Source of the DNA: Pogona vitticeps
Lineage: Eukaryota; Chordata; Lepidosauria; Squamata; Agamidae
Direction of reading: 5' to 3'
DNA length: 64,000 nucleotides
Assembly (NCBI RefSeq): GCF_051106095.1
Contig: NC_135788.1
Coordinates: forward strand, 41,110,501-41,174,500
Numbering within the stretch: position 1 is the first letter of the stretch; every line of letters begins with the position of its first letter. The position numbers and the translations under genes are program-made. Below are positions 52,033-62,419 of the stretch, piece after piece. Under the pieces are notes generated by a model. It ran no database searches. It saw nothing but the letters and a program-made list of their open reading frames with translations, and was not told the origin of the DNA.

Positions 52033-53797
52033 GATTATTTCACATACTTTTCACTGTGTAAGTTACTTTTAGTTCTAGTATCTATACAATAAATCTCCAA
52101 TAGTTCATTTTGCAAGGCCTCACAGTGAATGTTAAGTCCTTCAGAAGTTCTTACGTAAAGGTCAGGTGAAGGGTTCACAAAGACAAAAGTCTATCTGGGC
52201 CTCACACACCTGTGTGTCTCTCTCATACGACATTTCTTTACATTTATTAAATAAGATCATATCAGTAGTTATCTGCATTGTTCCTACAGCAAACTCTGCA
52301 ACCAATGTACCTAGTTTGTCCAGTAATGCTTCACAAACCTCACATACTCTTCATTCCCTTTTAGCTTGAGGGAGCAACTAATGGATATTTGACCCACTGT
52401 TTGGGCTATGTGTCTCACTGCTTCTTTTGACATTTATTCGGCTGCCTACACGACATTAGCACTAATTCCCAGTACATCCGATCTTTTGGCATGAATATGT
52501 GATTATTTTGTTCGCCATCAGGGCTTGTGCTTTTTTTGGGGGGGGTAACATTTCATTTTATTTTGCCTTTGGTTTGTGTGATTACCATTATCAGCCCTCA
52601 TCCAGAAATGGTTGGGCACGTCCGGATGACATCCACAATGATGCGCAGAGTACAGTGTGGTGTGGGCGTGAGCCCTACTTTTGTTTGCCTTCTTGCACTG
52701 GTAAGGACTACAACTCCAATGCAATTTGTAAACTGTATTTTTTAAAAATATATTTTTCTCCTAGTATAGCGCTAAAATGATTCAGCAGTTATTGTTTCTA
52801 TGTCTTCTCAGTCCAGTGCTATTTCACTTGCTAAACATCAACAAAATTTGGGATTTGAATGCCTGCAAAAGGAGTGGGAAAGAAGGCAGTGATAATGACA
52901 GAGAAGGATGAAAGAGACAGTGGGCTGTGTGAGGTGCAGACTCTTGAAATGCACATTCTCATGATAATTAAACATTTCTATTTGAATTGCATCAGTAATT
53001 TAAATGCTGGAGTGTGGTGCAAATAAGTTCCCATCAGCCCAGGACAAATATTTGTGTGGATACGCCCTCTATAAACAACAATGGGGGCTTACCCAGCTCC
53101 AACAGATATATTTACTATTCTAACTGCTGAAATAAACAGGAGTTTCTGTATTACTTAAGGGAGAATTTATGACCTCTATGGTGTTTTACAAGTTTCCTTT
53201 TCCCTCAGAAATTAGGAACCCTTAAAATACATTTCTTAGTGCCTTACCCAGATGTAGTTCCCAGACTCTCGATGAGGAAGCCATTATATGAAAGTGGCAT
53301 AAAAACTAGTGGCTGTTGGCAAGGTAGAAATTGACTACCACCACTAACAGGTGATATGGGAAGACCCAGCATCCTAACTTTTGCCCACTGCACCATTAGT
53401 GTTATTGGAATGGTGTGTGTGCTGAATTGGCACTGTTTAGATTCTCTGCCCAGCGCTGCATAGCAACGCTATGGACTAGTCACCAGATGTGCACAATGTT
53501 GACACATCTGCAGTATTCTTTTTTTGGGCAGAAGGGGTATAGATCCCTGAGCTCCTCAACTATAATGGCCAGTGGTGGCAGCTGTACTTCAAAATATAAA
53601 CTTTCTCAAGATCTGCCTACAACTGCGATAATTGTTGTTATTAAAAGCAATGAAATTTTTCAATGTTGAAAGGGACTTACTCTGTTATTACTATTAATCA
53701 GTATCAACTGAAATCCAGCCAAGTCTGCGAAGACATGTACTGTTGAACTTTTTCTCCCCCCCAAAAAAACCCCAGTAAATCTCCAGCTTCTTTAAGT
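52033..53797. other. Non-coding, nothing recognised
   Basis: No supported feature. Small open frames near 52499-52780 on both strands lack domains. Confidence 0.5.
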
Positions 53798-54035
53798 GAT
53801 AGTATATGGTCAGTGGTTTAGGTATTTGGCTGTGAAGCCAGAGATTAGGACTTTGATTGCCCACTGTGCCTCGAGGGAGAAGAGCCAGCCTCTGTGGCTT
53901 TGGATAAGCTGCACAGTCCCAGGACATGCCCAGAAGGGAATGGTAAACCACCTCTGAGTATTCTCTACTCAGAAACCACAAAAAAGGTGACTATAAGTTA
54001 GAATTGACTTGATGGCACATAAATAATAACATGGT
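53798..54035 (+). repeat. tRNA-headed squamate SINE, full-length
   Basis: Head GGTCAGTGGTTTAGGTATTT and GGCTGTGAAGCCAGAGATTA. Body GATAAGCTGCACAGTCCCAG and GGAATGGTAAACCACCTCTG. Tail AGTTAGAATTGACTTGATGG then GCACATAAATAATAA. This is the best copy in the window and the reference for the others. Confidence 0.9.
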
Positions 54036-54990
54036 ATTCTGATATAAAATGTTGGGAAAATTTAAAAGCAGATTGTGATGAGGCAAGTGGGGCAGGGTAG
54101 AAGAGCTATTGTTATGAAAGAACTGAAGAAGAAAGTAAAGGTTAATTTTCTGGACTACAGTTTGCTGGGGAATTATGGGAACTGCAGTTTTTTTTAAAAA
54201 AATAACATTTCCACATTCTGTCTCAGAAACCTTACTCGAGATGCTTCTGATGTTGCTCTTAAACTGTTTGCACTGAAATTATTTTCTCTTTCAAATGATG
54301 CTAACTGGAAAATGTGAATGCAGGAAAGAGATGATTGTCCTATGCATATTTACTCAGAAGTACATCCTAGTACATACTGTGGGGTTTACTCCAGTGTAAA
54401 GATGCATAGGGTGGCTGCTTATGATTGTGGGAAGGACTTGTGATCATTGTGGAGGCTTACCAACAAGGATGATGGATTCATGTCTCCTCAGTTTATGAAC
54501 CTGGTGACATACTTACAGACACAATACTAGTGCATAACAAGACATCTATTGTACCTACAGCACTTTCACTCGTATAAATACCCAGGAAATGCTGACTTGG
54601 CAGGAGCATTGGTAAGAGTACTACTATTCACAGTGTTTCTGTTTTTCCCCTCGCCTTTATTCTACAGAATTAAGTATTTTATGTACAGTGGAACCAGTTA
54701 ATGCCCTTTAGACAATTCTGTTCGGTTGTTTTGTAAGCAGGAAAGACATTGCAGGGGAGATACGTGCCAAAAAGCACAGTCAAAATGACTTCATACATTG
54801 TTTTAATTAATATATATATATATGTCTGTGTATGTATAATTATGAACCAATGTTGCAGGATTGCTGCTTAAATGGCCAGTACTCAAGAGGAGTTCTCATC
54901 TGGAGAAAATGCTACCTCTTTCCCCTCATTAGAATTTGTTCAGGTCTCTATCAAAAGTTCCTAGCTCTTCACTTATATATATATATTTAT
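54036..54990. other. Non-coding, probably downstream of ZNF385D
   Basis: No supported exon or transposon. A short TA run lies near 54809-54823. Confidence 0.5.
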
Positions 54991-54991
54991 A

Positions 54992-54997
54992 TTTATT
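54992..54997 (-). terminator. Candidate poly(A) signal for ZNF385D
   Basis: The minus strand reads AATAAA here, about 100 bases past the stop codon. It lies in a low-complexity ATTT stretch, so it may be chance. The true 3' UTR could be much longer. Confidence 0.25.
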
Positions 54998-55099
54998 TAT
55001 TTAAACTTTAAACTATAAATTAACACTGCATAGTTCATAGTTCTCGTTTTGCTTTTGCTCTGAAAAATTATTGCAGTACAATTAATTCCTTGGCGGAGT

Positions 55100-55333
55100 T
55101 CAGTATGGAGCAAACAGGACGGGTGTGTGGGTGGTCCGTATAGGCCCGGGCGCAGGTCGAAGAAGTGCTGGAGGAAGAGCTGAAGTCTGAAACAGGGTTG
55201 CTGGTGGGGCCGTTCGAAGACTGAAAGGGGAATTTACAGCCACAGCAGCAGCTGCCGCAGCCGCTGCCAATGGATTTGGTAGGATTCGTGGAGCCATTGG
55301 TTTGGAAGGTTCTTTTGAAAATACTAGCTTTAC
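55100..55333 (-). CDS. ZNF385D: ZNF385D, last coding exon
   Basis: The exon encodes 77 residues and a stop: VKLVFSKEPSKPMAPRILPN, then an eight-alanine run, SPFSLRTAPPATLFQTSALP, and the end RPAPGPIRTTHTPVLFAPY. This matches the C-terminus of the ZNF385 family, closest to ZNF385D as I remember it; ZNF385A ends in a related AHGPILFSPY. The family are nuclear proteins with C2H2/matrin-type zinc fingers that bind RNA or DNA. The fingers lie in upstream exons outside the window, and this exon is the Ala/Pro-rich tail. The exon starts after a strong acceptor (TTCTGCTCCTTCTCCTGCAG). The in-frame Met at 55297 is internal and not a start. The junction CAG/GTAAAG is also a good donor-like sequence. 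Confidence 0.88.
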   Translation of the reverse strand, partial: VKLVFSKEPSKPMAPRILPNPLAAAAAAAAVAVNSPFSLRTAPPATLFQTSALPPALLRPAPGPIRTTHTPVLFAPY

Positions 55334-55375
55334 CTGCAGGAGAAGGAGCAGAAGGAAAAGGAAAAGAAAAAGAAC
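55334..55375 (-). promoter_or_regulatory. 3' splice site and polypyrimidine tract of the ZNF385D exon
   Basis: On the minus strand a run of TTCTTTTTCTTTTCCTTTTC then CTTCTGCTCCTTCTCCTGCAG ends at the exon border. The tract is about 35 bases with almost no purines. Confidence 0.88.
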
Positions 55376-58025
55376 AATACTATTGGTTCCGATTACTCAC
55401 ACTAAAGATAGTTCTTTCTACCTTTCTTATGTACTTAGGCAACTAATTAAAAACATCTGAGTGATATTCCAGGCAGGAAAATGCATCAAAACTTTTAAGG
55501 AAAAAGAAAACAGAGCATATAAAGGAGAGTCAAAGAGCTACTTTAAGTTTTCCACATTTTAACAGTAAACTTTAATAGCTACAAAGTTCTTCCCACACTC
55601 AAGACAATGGGGCACGTTTCTGGGAGAAAGATCTGCTTGGTTTGCTTGGTTTCTTAACAAACAAATATTTTAGGGTACTACAAAATTTCCATATTAAGTT
55701 AAATATCCCCACAGTATCCCTATTATCAGCTCTTGTAACATAAGCTATCTTTTGAATAGTTGGCTATCATTATTTACATTGTTTTCTGTTTATTCATTAC
55801 GTTGTAGTCAAAGTGGAAGAGCTGGTAAACAACACAGTGGAAAAGTCAATAAATAGTTCTCAGGTTCCCAGGCAGCATTATTACTCTTCCACAAGTAACA
55901 TTTCCAAGCTCAGATTCTGATCACATCTCATTCCAAGCAGCTCAAGATGGAAGATTAATCTCATAGAAAGAAGAGACAAGACTGAGAGATGGTGCCATGG
56001 CTAAGAGCATCCACTTAGGCTGAAGTCCTATATGAATTTTCATGGGCATAAAGCCTATTGAATTCAGGGGACATTACATCTCAGTAGACACTGTTTAGGA
56101 AGTTACCTTCCCAGCTGGCCAGAGACTGCTTTCTAAACAGAGTCTGGGTTTCTTGTGTCTGATTTAACACTGCAAAACCTTCACAATGTTCTTGGCTTTC
56201 TTGAGTGCTCTAACTAGAGATGGGGACGACCCCTGAATGACGAATTGCTCCACAGTGACCCGACAAACAATAAATCAATTTGACATTTTTCCCCCTTTTC
56301 CACCTCTTGCTATGCCTCAGGGCATAGCAAGAAGAGGGAAAGCAGGTGGCTGGGAGATCTTAGCTGCAGGGCTTAGCAAGAAGGGGGAAAGCAGGAATCA
56401 AAGTGATCCTGCAGCATTTTGATCCCTTTCCCCTCCTATTGTTAAGGCCCTTGGGATTGCTTTGATCCCTTTTCAGATATTCTTTGCTTCATATTGGTTG
56501 AGGTCTCTGGACCCCAAGAACATGAAGCAATGAATATATGACAAATCAGAGATATTTAATGAATATTCTGATTAGTTTTTATACTCGTCCCCATGTCTAG
56601 CTCTAACCAAGACATGGTTTTAACCAAGACAAATCTCAACAGAGTTGAAGTGTTTGGCTATTTTGGAAAACTCAGACTCCTAGAATTCCTCAGGTAGCAC
56701 GGAAATTTGTGGAGTTACAAACCCCCCCCAAAAAGTAACAAACCAAAACTCTGCAAGTCCTTAACTTGTGAGAATTTTGAAGGAGCAAGCAGCTAGAGAA
56801 AGGTGGCTTTCTTCTCGATTTGTTCATTCATTTTTTCCTCATTTCTATTCTATATCATTTTTCCCCTGTGAAGGGACTCAAGAGAGTTCACAATGATCAA
56901 AACAAGCTGAACTAAAAATATAATACATTACAAAGTTTAAAAACTATTTTCATTATTATTATTGTTGTTGGTTAGAACTTTTATCTGTTAGATATTACCA
57001 GTCAAAGACTGTGCCTTGTATTTTTGAATCATCATCATATAAGCATTTGAAAACTTTAAGAACACATTTAAAAAGAGCAGATGGATTTGAGAAGCCCCAA
57101 CAGGCCATGATATGGTTTACATATTGGATCATAGTACTTAACACCATGTGTCATTTTACAGAAATGAGGATGCTGATTTTGATCTGGGGATCATGGGGCT
57201 TGTAGCAAACTCCTTGCTTGTTTTGTCCTCATGAGCAAGAATGAGAAACTGTGGTGCTCTTTACAAGATAAGATAATGATTTTTGGGTTGTGGATTTAAA
57301 ATAAGTCACTGAGAACCAGCTGCAAATAAAAATATCATCTGCTACCAAGAGGAGCTTTTCAAACCCTTTCTTGTCAGCCCTGGACTCCCATGGAGCCCTC
57401 TCAGAGGTTGGAAATTTTACTGGCCTTGCCACTGGTCATGCTGGTTGGGAGATTCTGAGAGGTGTAGTTGAAAATAAGTACGTTTTACTGACTTTGACCA
57501 CCATAGCGACACCCAAGAATGGAAATTACAAGAATTATTCTTAAACCTAGCTTCTGTGCCATACGAAACATTGTGGTTGCTAATGCATAACAGAACCATT
57601 CTTCTAATATAACATTGTTATAAAAATGGCTTCTCAAGAAAAGAAATCATTTGCTTACGCCAAGTGGGTGCGTTCCCTTCTGGAGTTTGTTGTAGGGGCT
57701 GTATTTGGGTTTCGGGGGCTTCCCAGCAGCTCTGTCTTTGTGCCTTCTACTGCTTATGTGCTGTTTGAAAGCAAGTGTTTTTTATTATTGTTGTTGCTGC
57801 CACTCATTTATCAATAACATGCTTTCAGATATCTTCAGCACAGAACAATTTGGGACATCTTTAAACAATTAGTTTGAGCTATACCAATGACACACTGATT
57901 ATTCCCAATAATGCATCTACTTCAGTTTCCTAATCTTATGTGAATGGAAAAAAAGCCACATCTTTTCCCCATCATACACAACCATAAACATTTGTTGGCT
58001 TATTTGCAGAGAAAAGTGTATAATA
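55376..58025. other. Intron of ZNF385D, nothing else recognised
   Basis: No further exon is seen. Open frames such as 56237-56422 and 57011-57205 show no zinc finger or other domain. Confidence 0.5.
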
Positions 58026-58436
58026 CAGTGGTGCCTTGCTAGACGATGATAATCTGTTCCACTGAAATAATTGTCTAGCGAAAAGAATTTCCCCATTGGA
58101 ATGTATTGAAACCTGTTTAATGCATTCCAATGGGGAAGAATCATCGCTGTCTAGCGAAGATCGGCCATAGGAAAGCCGCTTTGCGAACTGCCGATCAGCT
58201 GTTTAAATCGCTGTCTTGCGAAGCTTAGGTCCTGAAAACACCTGTTTTGTGAGTGCGGAGGAAGCTGTCAAAGTCGTCATCTAGCGAAAATCGGTTTGCA
58301 AAGCAGGGACCAAACATTGTCCAGCGAAATTCCCCCATAGGAATCACTGTTTTGCAAATTGCTATAGAGATCGCAAAAAGTCAATGTCTAGCGAAAAAAC
58401 TGTAATACGGGGTAACTGTCTAGTGAGGCACCACTG
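58026..58436. mobile_element. Tigger-like MITE, 411 bp, well preserved
   Basis: Terminal repeats are CAGTGGTGCCTTGCTAGACG and, inverted, CAGTGGTGCCTCACTAGACA. TA lies on both sides (58024-58025 and 58437-58438). The interior is built of variants of GTCTAGCGAA and ATTCCAATGGGG and has no transposase. Same superfamily as 23783 and 32011. Confidence 0.93.
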
Positions 58437-58574
58437 TACATTCTATTTAAGTTAACCAGGTCTAGTACTGCAACACCCTAAATGCCAGACCAAATGATCA
58501 ACATCTGTAAGCCATACAAAGACTTTGGAGATAGTCTTGCCTGACTTAGATCTGATTAACATTTCTGAGTGATA

Positions 58575-58741
58575 CCCAGTGTGGTGCAGTGGACAGAATG
58601 ATGGACTGGGATTCTGGAGAACAGGGTTTGGGCATGGAAACTCACTGAGGGAGTGGAACTGATAAAATATCTCAGTTACCTTGAAAGCTCTATTAGGGTT
58701 GCTACGGGTTCCGATAACAATGTCACATAACAACAACAACG
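58575..58741 (+). repeat. tRNA-headed SINE with CAA tail
   Basis: CCCAGTGTGGTGCAGTGGAC, GATGGACTGGGATTCTGGAG and AACAGGGTTTGGGCATGG form the head. The body is shortened and it ends CACATAACAACAACAAC. Confidence 0.75.
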
Positions 58742-58875
58742 TTTGTGGATCATGTTTAGATGGATGGTATTGTAATGATTTCACCCTAAATTCTTATTTT
58801 AAAAGCCATTTCATAGCACATACACTCCAAAATGTGTGATAAAAATAAGTCTCAGCATCAAAACAAAAGGTAGAA

Positions 58876-58977
58876 AGGAAGCTGTCAAAATCGTCATTTA
58901 TTTATTTATTTATTTATTTGTTTGTTTGTTTGTTTGTTTGTTTGTTTGTTTTTTTGTTTGTTTGTTTGTTTGTTTTT

Positions 58978-59060
<83 letters not shown>

Positions 59061-59131
59061 TTGGACTTATATACCGCCCCATAGCGCTACAAGCACTCTC
59101 CGGGCAGTAGCGAAAATCGGTTTGCGAAGCA
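58876..59131. mobile_element. Tigger-like MITE fragment split by a SINE tail
   Basis: AGGAAGCTGTCAAAATCGTC (58876-58897) and TAGCGAAAATCGGTTTGCGA (59108-59131) match adjacent parts of the intact MITE at about 58260-58305. The 210 bases between them are foreign (see 58898-59107). The rest of this MITE copy is missing. Confidence 0.75.
58898..59107 (-). repeat. Truncated SINE tail with (TTTA)n/(TTTG)n expansion
   Basis: About 165 bp of TTTA and TTTG units are followed by GGACTTATATACCGCCCCAT and GCACTCTCCGGGCAG, the 3' end of the SINE family at 50562-50791. The repeat is the grown tail. The Leu/Phe/Ile-rich open frames across it are not genes. Confidence 0.85.
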
Positions 59132-59584
59132 CTTGTGGAAAGTTCTTCCCATGGATGAAGGTGGGCAGTGGGGGCCCTTCACATATTTCTTCTCTACAGT
59201 ACCAACCAACCCTAGCTAGCATAGCCAATGGTGCGGGTTTATGCGAGCGGCTGTTCAACTGTACAGTATTTGGAAGGCCAACATTGCTCATCCTGCTTTT
59301 GGGGCCTAAGTGCTAGCAAGTTATAACATAGCTGTTCTATTGGACAGAAGCTGTCTCTTTCAAAGCAATTGAATTGGAAGGTGGAAGTTTCTATTAGAGA
59401 GATGGAGAGGTTGTTCCTACACTGGAATAGCAACCACTCCAATAGGAGCTTTCAGAATTAGAATTATTTATGATCTATAAATCACCACCTTCTTAATTAA
59501 GTATCCGCAGGGAGCTGGGACCTTCCCCTTTCTCTCACTCAGGCATTCAGAGGTGTCTCAGGGCCAGGATCATAAAAACTTAAC
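59132..59584. other. Intronic, nothing recognised
   Basis: No supported feature. Confidence 0.5.
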
Positions 59585-61670
59585 AAGGCATCAGTATGGT
59601 TGTAAATCAATATCCAATTGCGCCCATTACCAGAAGTTCCCTCTGGGATGTTCGTTCTCCCCAATACTGTTTGCTTGAGTTATAGAATTATTAGCGAATA
59701 GTATTAGGAATGACATTATTAAAAAAGTATAGGTTTTGATAATAAAACTAAGATTAGTTTATTTGCTGGTGATATTTTATTAACCATAAAGAATCCACTT
59801 TATGTAATGGATATGGTTAAAATAGATTTAGAAGAATTTGGTGAGATAACAGGTTTACAGATATATTGGGACAAATCAGAAATGATGCTGTAAATTATAG
59901 TAAAAAGGAGAAGGATAAGATTAAAAGTAAATCTGAAATTATAATATGCAGTATGATTAATATTTAGGTTTAAATATTAACAAAAATCTGCAAGTTGTAA
60001 AAAAAGGAACGTTTTGATCAATTGAAATATGAAATTAAGGAGAACTGAATGAATTTACAAAGGCTGGATTATCGTGGTTTGGTAGAATAGCAGCAGTTAA
60101 AATGAAAGACTTAAGATAAAAATTTGTTTATGTTTTTACTGATTAATTGGAATAGAGTTGAAAGAGTGGCAAAATATGTAAATTACAAAATATGTAAATT
60201 CAAAATAATAAATTCTGAAATGTAGATAAAAAAGCAAGGATTAATAAGAAAAGATGGTATAAATCACACAAAAAAACTGGAGGATTAGGTATTCCTAACA
60301 TAAAGTTATATTGTGTAGTAAATCAAATGAGGGATATACTAGACATTATATTACAATCTGACAATTTAATATGGCTAAAATCAGAATTTTCTCAAGTTGA
60401 GAAATCATTGTTAATTTAAAAAAAAAAAAAAAAGATAATAAGCATATTATTTAAAAGATAGGAAACCCTTTCCTTAAAAATATGGTACAAATTTGGAATA
60501 TTAAGCCATTACGTGACGTTACTGACTTAGAAGATTTCTGGAAAATTTGAGAGAAATTTTGGGGAAAATACTGAAAAATAAAAGTTATTAAGTTGAAAGA
60601 TTGGTTGTACAAGATGAACAATAGGGAAAAGGTAACAGTAGAATTAGAAGGGGAAATATAACTTTGTTAAGTTTTATTCAATTAGAATAATGGACTAAGG
60701 GGTGGTTAAAGAAAATTACAAATGTAGAGATTATAATAAATTTGAAGAGATCATAGTACAGAAGCAAAAACAAGACAGTAAATGAATGAGAGGGATAAAA
60801 AGTAAAATTTACAAGATATTAATAGAAGTGGAGTGTCAGTATGATGCTCTTAAAATGTCATGGGAAATAGTTTTAAGAAGGGATATAAGTACTGTAGAAC
60901 GGAAAAATATATGGGACAAAATAATATTAAATTGCATATTGGTAAGAATAAAGGAAAATATTTATAAATTAGTATGGAAATAGTTTTTAACACTGGAGAA
61001 GCTGAACTATAGGGATAATAAATATTCTAACATACTTTGGAGAAATGCCCAGGAAACACTTTCACATTCCCTCCACATTACCATATGTGGTGGGAATGTG
61101 AAAATATTATGAATTTTTGGGAAGCGTTTTTTAAAGAAATTAATGAAATGCTGAAGTTAAATGTGACAGTCAACTCTGGTATAGTATTGTTGCCAACATT
61201 TGATAGAGAACAATGGGGATCGACTATTAGATAATTAATAACACATTTATTAATTATATGATTAATGATAGCAAGGGACTGGAAAATAAAATATGAATTT
61301 CAATTAATAGGAATTAATAAATTTGGAGTATAGCTATTCATGATAAACTATCTTGCAATATTAAGATGAAAAACAGGCTAATATGGATAATTTTAATGAT
61401 ATTTGGTGACCTTTTATTGAGTATGTATTAATAAAAGGGAAGGATTTTGTACCTTCATAAGATTCAATGAAATTTTGGAAGGGGAGTGGGGCTTTCTAAA
61501 AGAGTAAATGATATAATATGTCTCCAATGGTCCTGGGGTGTACTGTTTTTGTAAATGTATGGTTTAAGTGGTTTTTGTCTCTACTGTTTTATTTTTTTAC
61601 TTTAGTTTGTATTTTTTGGGCTGTGTTGTATTATAGTATATTTTGGGTTTTTTTCATTTTGTTTTACTGA

Positions 61671-61713
<43 letters not shown>
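59585..61713 (+). mobile_element. L1-type LINE, 3' half, degraded
   Basis: Broken frames carry the reverse transcriptase active-site region (FAGDILLTIKNPLYVMD-like at about 59760) and a GGLGIPNIKLYCVVNQ motif (about 60280). At 61037-61234 there is the C-terminal HMWWECENIMNFW block with a Cys/His pattern. A 3' UTR follows and ends in an AT run (61673-61711). Several stops and frameshifts show that it is dead. The 5' half is absent, as expected of 5'-truncated L1s. It is related to the copy at 13612-15110. Confidence 0.78.
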
Positions 61714-61716
<3 letters not shown>

Positions 61717-61759
61717 ACTCTAACTATTCACCCATGTTTTGAGAAACAGTGATAATAGC

Positions 61760-61965
61760 ATGTTGCTATTGTACTGTAAAATCACTTCCAACTGACAGCA
61801 ACCTTGACAAGTTTTCAAAGTATATGAGGTGTTCAATAAGTGGTTTGCCATTGGCACCAACCCTAACCCCCCCATTAATATCTATGGCTAATGGGAGATT
61901 TGAACCCAGGTCACTTGAGTCCTAGTCCAACACTCTACCCACTAGATCCACACTACCTCTCTGAT
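61760..61965 (-). repeat. tRNA-headed SINE, minus strand
   Basis: On the minus strand it begins GAGGTAGTGTGGATCTAGTG, with GAGTGTTGGACTAGGACTCA and a B-box-like ACCTGGGTTCAAATCTCCC. It ends with the AACTTGTCAAGGTTGCTGTC tail. Confidence 0.8.
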
Positions 61966-62419
61966 CATGGCTTAGTTTTGAATAACTGGATTGTATATCT
62001 TTTTTATTTTGTTGAATTCTTTCAGACTATCGGAATGATTTTAAAATACTTCTAAACTGCCCTGAGATCCTTACATACAGGATGGGACAGAAATATGATA
62101 AAATATAAAGCATTACAAAACTATATAATACAAGATAAATAAATGCATAATTTTGAACACTGTGCTAATGTTTCTAGAATGACCATACAAAAACAAGGCC
62201 AGGGGTCTTGCATCTTGAACACTGTTATAAAAAAAGACCATTGTCACATTAGTGGATGTTTTAGTTTTCTTTCCTCTTTTCTGCCTTCAAGACAAACTGT
62301 GGCTGCTGAAATTTCCTCTTCTACCTAGGTGTTCAGAGTCTCAACAGCCACATGGCCCTTTGCTACTGATTATTCTAGGTATGGCAATTAATACCGTGGC
62401 TGTCCAATGAGGCCTTACA
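61966..62419. other. Intronic, nothing recognised
   Basis: No supported feature. Confidence 0.5.

Noticed and set aside
55100-55297. Stand-alone 65-residue protein starting at the Met at 55297
   Set aside because: The match to ZNF385D continues upstream to the splice acceptor, so the Met is internal to an exon.
58836-59316. Leu/Phe/Ile-rich membrane-like frames
   Set aside because: They are translations of the TTTA/TTTG array of a SINE tail.
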